64,000 nucleotides of DNA, from contig NZ_AP023321.1 in NCBI RefSeq assembly GCF_015140235.1, positions 982,501 to 1,046,500 of the forward strand, read 5' to 3'. Source of the stretch: Solibaculum mannosilyticum (lineage in GTDB: Bacteria; Bacillota; Clostridia; Oscillospirales; Acutalibacteraceae). This document shows, in pieces, positions 1 to 8,332 of the stretch. The notes beneath the pieces are model-generated. The model made no database searches and had not been told where the DNA came from. It saw nothing but the letters and a program-made list of their open reading frames with translations. Both the position numbers and the translations under genes were made by a program. The first letter of the stretch is position 1. Each line of letters opens with the position of its first letter.

Positions 1-9
1 TCCATCAAC

Positions 10-45
10 AAACCCGCCAACAAAAATGGCTTTTGTTGACGGGTT
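10..45 (-). terminator. Hairpin after the primosomal ATPase gene
   Basis: AACCCG-C-CAACAAAA (11-25) pairs with TTTTGTTG-A-CGGGTT (31-45), a 14-bp stem with one mismatch and a 5-nt loop. On the minus strand it lies 33 nt past the stop of the ATPase gene. The run of T after it is short, so it is only a fair intrinsic terminator. Confidence 0.5.
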
Positions 46-77
46 ACTATACAGGGTATTTTGTAAAAATTCGGGAG

Positions 78-1064
78 TTAATATCCCATCCGCTTTTGCT
101 GACGGATATCCCGTCCCATGAACACCAATCGATCATATCCGCCGATGATGCGGGAGGTGATACGCTGGGTGTATTTGTCGTTTAACTCCTGCATTGTGAG
201 ATTGGTATTAATGATGGTGGGCTTTGCCGACAGCAGACGGGAATTGATGAGATTATAAATCGACGCGGTGACAAATTGGGTGGTGAATTCCGTCCCCAAA
301 TCATCCAAAATCAGAAGATCGCATTCCATTAGACTGCGGGCGCTGTCGTCGTTTGAACCGCGCCCGAACTTTTCCTGCTCCAGCTTGGACATAAGATTCT
401 GCACCGATCCATACACCACACCGAAGCCGCGGTCTATGGCCGCTCTGGCGATGGAAAGCGATAGATGAGTTTTACCCAGACCAGTGGGACCCTGCATCAA
501 GATACTGGAGGAATGAAGGGAAAACGTATCGGCGTAATGCTGACAGTAGTCCAGGATGGTTTCCATCTGCTGGCGGGGCGAAACACCGCCGTGTTCCAGC
601 GGGGCAAGATCGTAGTATTCCAGGGAAAAATGATCGAAATCACAGGATGCAATGGGCGTCAGGGAATTGATGCGGCGATAAGCCTCTTTGCGCATCAGCT
701 CCTTGAGACATTGGCACTGACCGTCGTCGGTGAAACCTTCGTCCTCGCAGATAGGGCAAACCGGATGCAGGTCCAAATAATCGATGGGATAGCCATGCTG
801 GAGGAGAAGGGTGTTGTACCGTTGCTGAAGCTGTTTGTTGTGGGCGGTGAGACGATCCATCTGCTGTTGGATATCCCCAGTAGCACCCAAAACCGAACGG
901 GCCGCTTCTAAACTGGTCTGGGCCAGACGACGCTCGATCTCCAGAACCTCAGGGATTTTTTGAGCGATTTCCTGGCGACGTTGGGCCTGCTGCTGGCGGA
1001 CAAGACCTCGCCGGCGGGAGAGCTCATCCAAAGCCGCCCCATAGATTTCCCGGCCGTATCCCAT
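78..1064 (-). CDS. Primosomal DnaI/DnaC-type helicase-loader ATPase
   Basis: A 328-residue AAA+ protein of the DnaC/DnaI family, which loads the replicative helicase DnaB/DnaC at origins and restart sites. Residues 1-95 are a charged helical region. A cysteine cluster follows at about 103-119 (CPIC...CQC), probably the zinc site of DnaI-type loaders. Walker A GPTGLGKT is at 192-199 and Walker B LLILDD at about 250-255. The start is ATG with an AAAGGAGG site lying inside the end of the DnaD-domain gene upstream, only 3 nt away, so the two are translationally coupled. Pairing with a DnaD protein fits the Firmicute primosome. Whether it should be called dnaI or dnaC is naming only. Confidence 0.9.
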   Translation of the reverse strand: MGYGREIYGAALDELSRRRGLVRQQQAQRRQEIAQKIPEVLEIERRLAQTSLEAARSVLGATGDIQQQMDRLTAHNKQLQQRYNTLLLQHGYPIDYLDLHPVCPICEDEGFTDDGQCQCLKELMRKEAYRRINSLTPIASCDFDHFSLEYYDLAPLEHGGVSPRQQMETILDYCQHYADTFSLHSSSILMQGPTGLGKTHLSLSIARAAIDRGFGVVYGSVQNLMSKLEQEKFGRGSNDDSARSLMECDLLILDDLGTEFTTQFVTASIYNLINSRLLSAKPTIINTNLTMQELNDKYTQRITSRIIGGYDRLVFMGRDIRQQKRMGY

Positions 1065-1067
1065 AGA

Positions 1068-2141
1068 TCATTCCTCCTTTTTTACTCCAGGCATCACCTG
1101 GGTCATACGCTCGTAAGCGTCCAAGTCAAACGAAGCCGGACCGCTCAGGGAACTTTTATTCAGATTGGGCTTCCCTTTGTTCAAAACGGCCACTACATCC
1201 TTGGGCGTTTTGACGTTTGCCTTGTGCCACCGCTCCAGCACTTTGTTCATATAAGAAAAATTCAAGTTGCCCGTGTTGTTGACACATTCCTCATAAGCCA
1301 TCCGGATGATATCGGTGGAAAAGGACCATTCCTGCATCCAGCGTTCCGTATAGGTGGCTTCCCGTGCGCTGGGGGAACGGGAGGAAATGCCCAAAGCCGA
1401 ACACAGCTGATTCCAATTGCACTGGGCAGTATGGATTTGGGCGAGTTTACGTTCGGCCTTTTCTAGGGTGTCGATTTCCTCGTCCGCCCAGTTGACGGCC
1501 ACTTTCTCGATGTATCGCATGCTGCATTTTTCTCTGGACTGGGCAAATTCGATAATCATTAAAATCACGCCGGTGGGAAGCCCGTTGTAATCGTGGAGCC
1601 ATACAAGGGTGCTGATCTCGGCAGGGGAAAGAGGACGTCCAAATCGGATTTGGGTCTCCTGCAAAAGAAAAGCGATATCCTCGCACTCCTGAGCGCGCCT
1701 CAACACCTCTCGGCTGTCCGGCTTAGGGGACGGGGCAGGAATATGGCTTGGTTTTCCCGGAGAAGAAGGCGTGGAAACAGGGGCCTCCTGTTTTTCCGAC
1801 ACAGGATCGGCGTCCAAGGCGGGGGCCGACGGCTCGGATCCCTTTGCAGATGAAACGGATGTCTCATCTGCCGATGGGGAAGAGGACGGCGCAAATCCGT
1901 CGTCCATAGGGCTGAGGAGCCCGGCCTCCACCCAATATTGTAAGGCGTCCATGGTGTCCAACCGGGAGAGACCGATGGCACTTGCCACATCGTCGATACC
2001 GGCTTTTTCGCCGGCATGACGCAAAAGCCAGAGCAGAGCTTTGAGCTGGGCCGAACCGGCCAATTTTAAATGTTTGTCTACAACGGCGCTTGGAACAGCG
2101 AAAACCGCGTTCCAGGCGCCGAGATTAATACCATATTGCAT
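1068..2141 (-). CDS. DnaD-domain replication initiation protein
   Basis: About 357 residues. The N-terminal 75 residues resemble a winged-helix DnaD N-domain (LKALLWLLRHAG...SRLDTMDALQYWVEAGLL). A Ser/Pro-rich linker covers about 80-145, followed by a DnaD/DnaB-type C-terminal helical domain with the YxxxI-like run (VAVNWADEEIDTLEKAE). It should help remodel the origin and recruit the helicase loader encoded next to it. A longer reading frame starts at 2171, but its AGAAGG site touches the start codon. The ATG at 2141 has GGGGG 7 nt upstream and a normal DnaD-like beginning, so I prefer it. Gene order (DnaD then loader) is typical for Clostridia. Confidence 0.85.
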   Translation of the reverse strand: MQYGINLGAWNAVFAVPSAVVDKHLKLAGSAQLKALLWLLRHAGEKAGIDDVASAIGLSRLDTMDALQYWVEAGLLSPMDDGFAPSSSPSADETSVSSAKGSEPSAPALDADPVSEKQEAPVSTPSSPGKPSHIPAPSPKPDSREVLRRAQECEDIAFLLQETQIRFGRPLSPAEISTLVWLHDYNGLPTGVILMIIEFAQSREKCSMRYIEKVAVNWADEEIDTLEKAERKLAQIHTAQCNWNQLCSALGISSRSPSAREATYTERWMQEWSFSTDIIRMAYEECVNNTGNLNFSYMNKVLERWHKANVKTPKDVVAVLNKGKPNLNKSSLSGPASFDLDAYERMTQVMPGVKKEE

Positions 2142-2176
2142 CGGGCAACCCCCAATTGGATTTGATTTCATCCTTC

Positions 2177-3394
2177 TCAGATGGGATTTTTGATTTGAGT
2201 GCGGCCGGGATACCGCTTATGGAGTTTTTCCTGATAGGTCTTAGGACGGCTGTGGATGTATACGCTGAGTACCAATCCGATGCCGAGGAACAAAGTGCTG
2301 GTAGAGGAACCGCCGGCGCTGAAGAACGGAAGCGTTACGCCGATTACCGGCATCAAGCAGATGTTCATACCGATGTTGATAAAGGTTTGGGCCATCAAGG
2401 TGGCGAACATACCGATGCATAGGTAAGAGCCGACGGAGTCCTTGGCCATGGAAGAGATACGCATAATGCGCAGCAAAATGGCCACCAATATCAGAATAAG
2501 TACCAATGTACCTAAAAAACCGAAGGTTTCACCCGCTACAGAGAAGATAAAATCATTTTCTCGTTCAGGGAGTTTGATGCTTCCGCTTTCCACAATGCCT
2601 TTTCCCGTAAGCTGTCCGGAGCCGATCATCATACGGGCGTTGTTCTGCTGAAGCCCCAAATTCAAGGGATCGCTTTCCGGATGTAGAAAGATCATAAAAC
2701 GATCTTTCTGGAAATCCTTTAAAACGTAAGTCCAGAATAAAGGGATGGCCACAACGATAAGGGACAATCCCACCACAAAATAACGGAGTTTTACACCGGC
2801 GGTGAACATCATCGCCAGGAAAATAAATACGAATACGAGGGCAGTACCGTCGTCCCCTTGGAGCGCCACCAGTCCCACCGGGATCATGCCGTGGACCACC
2901 AGGAGAACCAGATTGAGAGGGTCGTTCAGATGTTCTCCAGAATGGGATAAATGGAGGGAAAAAGTGATAATAAAGGCGATTTTCAGCAGTTCCGACGGCT
3001 GGAACCCGATGCCGATGCCTGGAATAATAAGCCAGGCCTTGTCGTCGGCCGCACCAGTATCCTGGCCGAAGAAATAGGTCATCACCATAAGCCCTACCGC
3101 AATAGGAGCGATAATCCACCAACAAGCGGTGATGGCCTCATAGTCAATGTTGGAGATAATAATGGCAGCGATGATCCCCAGTAAGACGGCGCCTACTTGA
3201 ACGACCATTTTTCGATTAATGCTAAAACCAGCGATCTTGAACAGGGCAGCCGTACTGCCGGATTGCATAAAGGGCGATTGGGATGTGATCAGCAACAGCA
3301 AAAGGCCGTAACCGCAGGCGAATAAGCATAGAATCAACAACAGCTTATCCGTCTCGCGGAAGTAATTGCCGATAGCACCGAAGACTTTTTTCAA
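2177..3394 (-). CDS. rodA: RodA/FtsW-family peptidoglycan glycosyltransferase
   Basis: A 405-residue SEDS-family polytopic membrane protein with about ten hydrophobic segments. The conserved GFQPSELLKIA stretch and the acidic ALQGDDGTALVF region, which carries the catalytic aspartate of SEDS polymerases, are present, as is the C-terminal GVTLPFFSAGGSS motif. It polymerises lipid II glycan strands, usually with a class B PBP. The start is TTG with GAGGTGA 6 nt upstream. RodA is favoured over FtsW because no division genes are adjacent, but the sequence alone does not settle it. It heads the minus-strand group rodA-dnaD-dnaI and is divergent from tsaE. Confidence 0.85.
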   Translation of the reverse strand: MKKVFGAIGNYFRETDKLLLILCLFACGYGLLLLLITSQSPFMQSGSTAALFKIAGFSINRKMVVQVGAVLLGIIAAIIISNIDYEAITACWWIIAPIAVGLMVMTYFFGQDTGAADDKAWLIIPGIGIGFQPSELLKIAFIITFSLHLSHSGEHLNDPLNLVLLVVHGMIPVGLVALQGDDGTALVFVFIFLAMMFTAGVKLRYFVVGLSLIVVAIPLFWTYVLKDFQKDRFMIFLHPESDPLNLGLQQNNARMMIGSGQLTGKGIVESGSIKLPERENDFIFSVAGETFGFLGTLVLILILVAILLRIMRISSMAKDSVGSYLCIGMFATLMAQTFINIGMNICLMPVIGVTLPFFSAGGSSTSTLFLGIGLVLSVYIHSRPKTYQEKLHKRYPGRTQIKNPI

Positions 3395-3590
3395 TGAACT
3401 TCACCTCATATCCTGGTGTTTTTAAATCGGAAAAGAAATCACGTTATTACATTTTTACATTCAAAGCTTATCTCAAAAAAGAAACGCCGTCTTATTAAGG
3501 CGGCCCCTACTGCATAGTTACAGCCATTTTTTATTATACCGTTCCCTCCCGTCAAGTTCAAGCCAAATACTTTTAATTCGATGTTTTTTG

Positions 3591-3599
3591 TGCTATACT
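3591..3599 (+). promoter_or_regulatory. Extended -10 promoter for the tsaE operon
   Basis: TG-C-TATACT: an extended -10 element (TG at 3591-3592, TATACT at 3594-3599) with no convincing -35. Transcription would begin near 3606, which supports the downstream start of tsaE at 3653. Confidence 0.55.
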
Positions 3600-3652
3600 A
3601 AATAATGTTGTGTGAAAAACATCGAATTAACAAGAAAGGCGGCAGGTTCTCT

Positions 3653-4078
3653 ATGGTTTTTGTGTCCCATTCATCGGCGCAGACAGAGCAGATTGGCCGA
3701 CAATTGGCAGCTCGATTGTATCCAGGCTCGGTGGTGGCTTTGTACGGCGGATTGGGTATGGGGAAAACCGCTTTTGTACGAGGGTTGGCGTCCGGTTTGG
3801 ATGTGGATGCCAAGGAGGTATCCAGTCCGACCTTTGCATTGGTTCATGAACATAATGGACGTCTTCCTCTTTTTCACTTTGATATGTATCGTGTGTCCGG
3901 ATGGGATGATTTAGAATCCACCGGATTTTTTGATTATTTGCAGCGTAGCGGCGTAGTGGCGTTGGAATGGAGCGAGAATGTGGAAGGAGCCCTTCCGGAG
4001 GATGCGATCCACGTAACCATCGCTCCCGGCGAGGGGACAGATGACCGGATCATCACCATCCTGCCGGATCAGTCCTAA
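3653..4078 (+). CDS. tsaE: tRNA t6A biosynthesis ATPase TsaE
   Basis: About 141 residues with the P-loop GGLGMGKT (about 32-39), the SSPTFALVHEH stretch and the HFDMYR and LEWSE motifs typical of TsaE (YjeE/YdiB). TsaE is the ATPase that supports the TsaB-TsaD complex in making N6-threonylcarbamoyladenosine at A37 of ANN-decoding tRNAs. The longer frame from 3605 starts at the expected transcription start, so the ATG at 3653 is chosen. tsaB follows 13 nt later. tsaD is not in the window. Confidence 0.92.
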   Translation: MVFVSHSSAQTEQIGRQLAARLYPGSVVALYGGLGMGKTAFVRGLASGLDVDAKEVSSPTFALVHEHNGRLPLFHFDMYRVSGWDDLESTGFFDYLQRSGVVALEWSENVEGALPEDAIHVTIAPGEGTDDRIITILPDQS

Positions 4079-4091
4079 AAGGGGGAGTACT

Positions 4092-4808
4092 GTGCGAATT
4101 TTAGCAATTGATTCCACCGCTGTATCAGCATCCTGTGCGCTGATGGAGGAGCAAAAGCTGACGGCGGAGTTTTATATGAACTGTGGGCTGACCCACAGTG
4201 AAACCTTGATGCCCATGATAAACGACGTGCTGAGGTATACAGATACAACACCGCAAGAGATCGATTATCTGGCAGTGGCCGCCGGTCCGGGATCTTTTAC
4301 CGGAGTGCGCATCGGCGTAGCGGCCATCAAGGGAATGGCGTTGGCGCTTGACCTGCCTTGCGTAGGGGTTTCTACGCTGGAGGCCATGGCCTGGAACTTG
4401 GTGGGCCGTGAAAAAACTACCGTATGCGCAGTGATGGACGCTCGTTGCAAACAGGTGTATCAGGCTTTTTTTGAGGTGGATGAGACATCGGTGACGAGGC
4501 GATGTGAGGATCGAGCCACTTCCATTGAACAGTTGGGACAGGAAATTGTAAAGGCGAATGAACCGGTTATGCTGGTGGGAGATGGCGCACAGCTCTGTAT
4601 GCAAGAGTTGAAGAGCACAGGGCTTGTACAATTAGCGCCTTTGGCCATCCGATATCAAAGGGCCAGCGGCGTAGCCCAAGCAGCCGAGAAGGAAATCCAT
4701 TTAGGAAACATTTTAAATGGTGACCAACTGCGGCCTGTTTATTTAAGATTACCTCAGGCAGAGCGGGAATTAAAAAAGAAAATTCAATCAGGAGGGGATC
4801 CGGTATGA
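4092..4808 (+). CDS. tsaB: tRNA t6A biosynthesis scaffold protein TsaB
   Basis: About 238 residues of the ASKHA fold: N-terminal ILAIDSTAVSASCAL, then GLTHSETLMPMI and AAGPGSFTGVRIGVAAIKGMA, all signatures of TsaB (YeaZ). It binds TsaD and TsaE in the t6A-forming complex. The start is GTG at 4092, preceded by GGGGGAG at 4081-4087; a longer frame reaches back into tsaE and is not needed. Its stop overlaps the rpiB start by ATGA, so tsaE-tsaB-rpiB is a tight operon. Confidence 0.92.
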   Translation: MRILAIDSTAVSASCALMEEQKLTAEFYMNCGLTHSETLMPMINDVLRYTDTTPQEIDYLAVAAGPGSFTGVRIGVAAIKGMALALDLPCVGVSTLEAMAWNLVGREKTTVCAVMDARCKQVYQAFFEVDETSVTRRCEDRATSIEQLGQEIVKANEPVMLVGDGAQLCMQELKSTGLVQLAPLAIRYQRASGVAQAAEKEIHLGNILNGDQLRPVYLRLPQAERELKKKIQSGGDPV

Positions 4809-5248
4809 TCGCATTGGGATGTGACCACGGTGGATTTGAGCTCAAAGAAGCCATCCGTCGGCATTTGGAAGAGAATCATGTGGAGTATCGCGACTTTGGC
4901 ATTTATGAGACCCAGTCGGTAGATTATCCGACTATAGGGAGTGCGGTATCCCATGCGGTGGCCGACGGCCAATGTAAACTGGGTATCCTCTGTTGTGGTA
5001 CGGGTATCGGCATGTCCATAGCGGCAAATAAAGTCAAAGGGATAAGGGCGGCTTGCTGTTCCGATTATTTTTCCGCCAAATACACCAGACTCCACAACGA
5101 CGCCAATGTTTTATGTCTGGGTGGACGAGTACTGGGAGAGGGTCTGGCACTGGAGCTGGTGGATGTGTTTTTAAACACCGAGTTCGAGGGAGGCCGTCAT
5201 CAGCGCCGCATCGATATGTTGTCTCAGATTGAAAGGGACGAGCTTTAA
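4805..5248 (+). CDS. rpiB: Ribose-5-phosphate isomerase B
   Basis: 147 residues, the usual length for RpiB/LacAB-family isomerases. Begins IALGCDHGGFELK and contains the catalytic-cysteine stretch LGILCCGTGIGMSIAANK and the CCSDYFSAKYTRLHNDANVLCLGGR motif. It interconverts ribose 5-phosphate and ribulose 5-phosphate in the pentose phosphate pathway, feeding PRPP and so nucleotide salvage; upp, which uses PRPP, is the next gene. Start overlaps tsaB by 4 nt. Confidence 0.93.
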   Translation: MIALGCDHGGFELKEAIRRHLEENHVEYRDFGIYETQSVDYPTIGSAVSHAVADGQCKLGILCCGTGIGMSIAANKVKGIRAACCSDYFSAKYTRLHNDANVLCLGGRVLGEGLALELVDVFLNTEFEGGRHQRRIDMLSQIERDEL

Positions 5249-5268
5249 AAGCCGGATCAGTGACTAAG

Positions 5269-5299
5269 CTGACATGCATGCAGCTTGATACATTATAAT
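5269..5299 (+). promoter_or_regulatory. Possible promoter for upp
   Basis: TATAAT at 5294-5299 with CTGACA at 5269-5274, spacing 19 bp. The -10 is perfect but the spacing is long. It lies in the 70-nt gap between rpiB and upp. Confidence 0.4.
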
Positions 5300-5318
5300 A
5301 AAAAGGGAGAGGATAGGT

Positions 5319-5954
5319 ATGAACGATCAGTTAACTGTTTTATCCCATCCCCTGGTGGGGCATATCATGACCGAACTGCGGGATCAAAATACTTCCCCGC
5401 ATCAGTTTCGCGCTTTGGTGCGCAAGTTGTCGATGCTACTCTGTTACGAGGCGACCAGGGATCTTCCCACAGTGGAAAAGCAAGTCATTACTCCCGTAGC
5501 GCCGGCTCAGGGAGTGATGGTAGACCAATCCAAGCTGGTATTTTTGCCAATCCTGAGAGCTGGTTTGGGGATGCTGGATGGAGCGTTGGAGCTGGTTCCA
5601 GACGCTTCAGTAGGGCATTTGGGGATGTATCGGGATGAGGAAACGCTGACACCAGTTCATTATTATACGAAACTCCCTCCTCAATTTGAAGGGCGAGGAG
5701 CCGTTATCTTAGATCCCATGTTGGCTACCGGAGGTTCAGCGGTAGATGCTGTGGAAAAAGCAGCGTCGTATGGTCCGGCTTGGATCAAGTTTTTGTGTAT
5801 CCTTTCGGCCCCTCAGGGGATTGAGAAATTATCCAAAGCCTATCCGGATGTAAAAATTTATACCGCGGCTGTAGATCAGTGTCTCAACGACCATGGATAT
5901 ATTGTGCCCGGTCTGGGCGACGCCGGTGACCGCATTTTTGGCACGGTAGGATAA
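5319..5954 (+). CDS. upp: Uracil phosphoribosyltransferase
   Basis: 211 residues, normal family length. It shows FLPILRAGLGMLDG, the PRPP-binding loop VILDPMLATGGSA and the C-terminal uracil-binding GLGDAGDRIFGT. It converts uracil and PRPP to UMP. The start is ATG with AAAGGGAGAGGA upstream. A uracil permease (52614-53984) lies elsewhere in the window, so uptake and salvage are both present. Whether it shares the tsaE transcript or uses the candidate promoter upstream is not settled. Confidence 0.95.
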   Translation: MNDQLTVLSHPLVGHIMTELRDQNTSPHQFRALVRKLSMLLCYEATRDLPTVEKQVITPVAPAQGVMVDQSKLVFLPILRAGLGMLDGALELVPDASVGHLGMYRDEETLTPVHYYTKLPPQFEGRGAVILDPMLATGGSAVDAVEKAASYGPAWIKFLCILSAPQGIEKLSKAYPDVKIYTAAVDQCLNDHGYIVPGLGDAGDRIFGTVG

Positions 5955-5977
5955 TCGGTGAGAAAAGAAAAAACAGC

Positions 5978-6006
5978 TTGACATCAGGTCGGATAACTGC
6001 TATAAT
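5978..6006 (+). promoter_or_regulatory. Consensus sigma-A promoter for infC-rpmI-rplT
   Basis: TTGACA (5978-5983), 17-bp spacer, TATAAT (6001-6006): a perfect consensus. The transcript would carry a leader of about 210 nt before infC. Confidence 0.92.
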
Positions 6007-6011
6007 ATTTT

Positions 6012-6221
6012 GAGAAAAGAAAGCAGAGTGCCTTATGGGTGCTCTCACCCTTCCGATTCCGTTCGCGGAGGCGTTCATAACAATGGTAGTCCTGTGGAGG
6101 ATTATCATGCCATGTTGTGTTCAAACACGGACGGAAAAGGTCGCTTTTCCATCCGTGTTTTTTTGTGGCGGCAAGACGCCGTCACCATTTTGCCCATTCA
6201 GGGCCTTGGAGGTGCTTTGGT
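6012..6221 (+). promoter_or_regulatory. infC leader with intrinsic terminator (L20-leader-like)
   Basis: A 210-nt untranslated leader precedes infC. It holds small hairpins such as GGGTG-CTCT-CACCC near 6038-6051, then a strong terminator at 6123-6164 and another short stem GGCG...CGCC near 6167-6180. In Firmicutes the infC-rpmI-rplT operon is commonly controlled by L20 binding to its leader with premature termination. The arrangement here matches that logic, but I cannot confirm an L20-binding site by eye. Confidence 0.6.
6123..6164 (+). terminator. Intrinsic terminator (attenuator) in the infC leader
   Basis: Arm 6123-6139 pairs with arm 6144-6160, a 17-bp stem with one A.C mismatch and a 4-nt loop, followed by a run of seven T. 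It lies between a consensus promoter and infC, so it must be conditionally read through. Confidence 0.85.
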
Positions 6222-6770
6222 ATTAGCAAGGAAATGCAAATCAACGAACAGATCCGCGATAGGGAAGTCCGTGTCATCGGAGCGGACGGCGGTCAGATTG
6301 GCATCATGTCTGCACGTGATGCACAGAGAATTGCTTATGAGAAAAATCTCGATCTGGTAAAAATTTCGCCCACGGCCAATCCGCCTGTATGCCGCATCAT
6401 GGATTACGGCAAGTACCGCTTTGAGCAGGCCAAGCGCGAGAAGGAAGCCAGAAAAAATCAACACATCGTCGAAATCAAAGAGGTTCGTCTTTCCCTGAAC
6501 ATCGATACGCATGACTTCAATACCAAGGTGAACCATGCCATGCGCTTTTTGCAAGAGGGCAATAAGGTAAAGGTTTCCATCCGTTTTCGTGGACGTGAAA
6601 TGGGCCATCCCGAGATTGGCACCGAGATCATGCAGCGGTTTGCCGAAGCAGTCAGCGAGTGCGGCGGGGTTGAGAAACAGCCCAAACTGGAGGGCCGTCA
6701 TATGATTATGTTCGTGTCGGCCAAGACCCAGAAACCGGCCAAAAAAGAAAAGGAAGCCGGACCGCGCTAG
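6222..6770 (+). CDS. infC: Translation initiation factor IF-3
   Basis: 182 residues. N-domain from INEQIRDREVRVIGADGGQIG and C-domain with VKVSIRFRGREMGHPEIG are classic IF-3. The likely start is ATT at 6222, with GGAGGTG 7 nt upstream (6208-6214). The rare ATT start is known for infC in bacilli and enterics and lets IF-3 repress its own translation. An in-frame ATG at 6234 would sit too far from the ribosome-binding site. IF-3 binds the 30S subunit and checks the start codon. rpmI and rplT follow in the same operon. Confidence 0.93.
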   Translation: MSKEMQINEQIRDREVRVIGADGGQIGIMSARDAQRIAYEKNLDLVKISPTANPPVCRIMDYGKYRFEQAKREKEARKNQHIVEIKEVRLSLNIDTHDFNTKVNHAMRFLQEGNKVKVSIRFRGREMGHPEIGTEIMQRFAEAVSECGGVEKQPKLEGRHMIMFVSAKTQKPAKKEKEAGPR

Positions 6771-6822
6771 ATTCCAGAAGGGTTTTGTGCGGGTTTATCA
6801 AATCTAAGGAGGAAATACCATC

Positions 6823-7020
6823 ATGCCTAAGATGAAGACTCACAGCGGCGCCAAAAAGCGCTTCAAACTTTCCAAAAACGGCAAGGTCATCCGTGCCCAT
6901 GCCAACAAATCCCACATCCTCACCAAGAAGAATACCAAGCGTAAACGCAACCTGCGTAAGACTTCTGTGGCCGACGTTACCAATGTCAAGGCCGTCAAGA
7001 GACTCATCCCTTATAAATAA
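6823..7020 (+). CDS. rpmI: 50S ribosomal protein L35
   Basis: 65 residues, very basic, beginning [14 protein letters not shown] with the conserved [11 protein letters not shown] stretch of bL35. Preceded by AAGGAGGAA 10 nt before the ATG. It sits between infC and rplT, the standard order. Confidence 0.97.
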   Translation: MPKMKTHSGAKKRFKLSKNGKVIRAHANKSHILTKKNTKRKRNLRKTSVADVTNVKAVKRLIPYK

Positions 7021-7081
7021 GGAGCACTTTGACCAATTGGGGCGTTTTGCCCAATCCCAGATAACGGAGGTATAATGAGAA

Positions 7082-7441
7082 ATGGCTCGTATTAAAGGCG
7101 CAATGATGACGCGCAAAAGAAGAAAAAAGACTCTGAAACTGGCCAAAGGTTATTTTGGCGCAAAGTCCAAGCTGTTTAGAACTGCCAAACAGGCCGTGAT
7201 GAAATCCGGTCAGTATGCATACATCGGCCGCCGCCACAAGAAACGCGATTTCCGTCGCCTGTGGATCACCCGTATTTCGGCTGCTTGCCGCATGAATGAT
7301 ATGAATTATTCCACCTTTATGAATGGCCTGAAGAAGGCTGGCATCTCCCTTAACCGCAAGATGCTGGCTGAGATCGCTGTCTCTGATGAGGCCGGTTTTA
7401 AGGCTCTGGTGGAAAAAGCCAAGGCTGCTTTGGCTGCCTAA
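7082..7441 (+). CDS. rplT: 50S ribosomal protein L20
   Basis: 119 residues with [32 protein letters not shown] and the [16 protein letters not shown] segment, diagnostic of bL20. L20 is needed for early 50S assembly and in Firmicutes is the autorepressor of this operon. The upstream gap of 61 nt carries AACGGAGG. A GC-rich hairpin follows the gene. Confidence 0.97.
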   Translation: MARIKGAMMTRKRRKKTLKLAKGYFGAKSKLFRTAKQAVMKSGQYAYIGRRHKKRDFRRLWITRISAACRMNDMNYSTFMNGLKKAGISLNRKMLAEIAVSDEAGFKALVEKAKAALAA

Positions 7442-7457
7442 TAGATGCATCTTTCAG

Positions 7458-7488
7458 ACGCCCGGGACTTTTCCCGGGCGTATTTATT
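7458..7488 (+). terminator. Terminator-like hairpin after rplT
   Basis: ACGCCCGGGA (7458-7467) pairs perfectly with TCCCGGGCGT (7472-7481) across a CTTT loop. The tail ATTTATT is a weak U-tract, so partial read-through into the methyltransferase gene is possible. Confidence 0.7.
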
Positions 7489-7518
7489 AGGTGGAGAAAA
7501 GAAGAGGAGGGTTCAAAA

Positions 7519-8310
7519 TTGGTATTTCAGTTGGACAGCCGGGAAAATCCGAAAGTAAAGCATTTTATAAGGCTTCTGAACAACGGAAAATATCGGGAGG
7601 AACAAGGGCTTTTCGCCATCGAAGGCGCGAGGCTTTGTATGGATGCTTTGCAAAGTGGAATACCAATAGCGGAACTTTTTTACACCGAAGAAGCGGCAAA
7701 AAAGTATAATACAATTGTCGCGGATTTGGGACAAAAGGCATTGAAAACCTATCAAATTTCCGAAGGGATTGCTAAAAAAATGGGCGATACCACCCATCCC
7801 CAGGGGGTATTTTGCACCTGTAAGACGCTTGACAAACCAGATGACTTGGTTACAATAGGAACAGACAGCCGCATCTTGGCCATGGAAAACATCCAAGACC
7901 CTGCCAATCTAGGCGCCATGCTTCGTACCGCTGAAGCGGTGGGGATAAAGGGAGTAATTTGTTCGGCTGGATGCTGTGATATGTACCATCCCAAAGTGCT
8001 GAGAGCTTCTATGGGAGCGGTCTTTCGATTGTCCGTCCGGCTGGAAGAAAACCTGCCCAAAATGCTTCGAGGTTTGACGGGGATGGGCGTGCTGACTATG
8101 GCGGCGGTACCGGATGCGTCGGCATGTCCGGTGACCTCGCTTCGGTTTGACAGAAGTGCAGTGGCGGTGATCGGAAATGAGGGCAACGGTTTAACCAAAG
8201 AGGCCATTGAGGCGTGCGAGGTCCGTGTGACTATCCCCATGAAGGGCCGTGCAGAATCCTTAAATGCGTCCATGGCAGCTGGTATTCTCATGTGGGAGAT
8301 GCTGCGGTAA
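7519..8310 (+). CDS. SpoU/TrmH-family RNA 2'-O-methyltransferase
   Basis: 263 residues. An N-terminal substrate-binding domain (about 1-105) includes NPKVKHFIRLLNNGKYREEQGLFAIEG, followed by a SPOUT domain with MENIQDPANLGAMLRTAEA, VIGNEGNGL and the C-terminal IPMKGRAESLNASMAAGILMWE knot motif. Such proteins methylate a ribose 2'-OH in 23S rRNA or tRNA using SAM; the exact target cannot be read from sequence. The start is TTG with GAGGAGGG 6 nt upstream. It follows rplT, as in many Firmicutes. Confidence 0.88.
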   Translation: MVFQLDSRENPKVKHFIRLLNNGKYREEQGLFAIEGARLCMDALQSGIPIAELFYTEEAAKKYNTIVADLGQKALKTYQISEGIAKKMGDTTHPQGVFCTCKTLDKPDDLVTIGTDSRILAMENIQDPANLGAMLRTAEAVGIKGVICSAGCCDMYHPKVLRASMGAVFRLSVRLEENLPKMLRGLTGMGVLTMAAVPDASACPVTSLRFDRSAVAVIGNEGNGLTKEAIEACEVRVTIPMKGRAESLNASMAAGILMWEMLR

Positions 8311-8332
8311 AATTTCCTGAAAGGAATGGATC

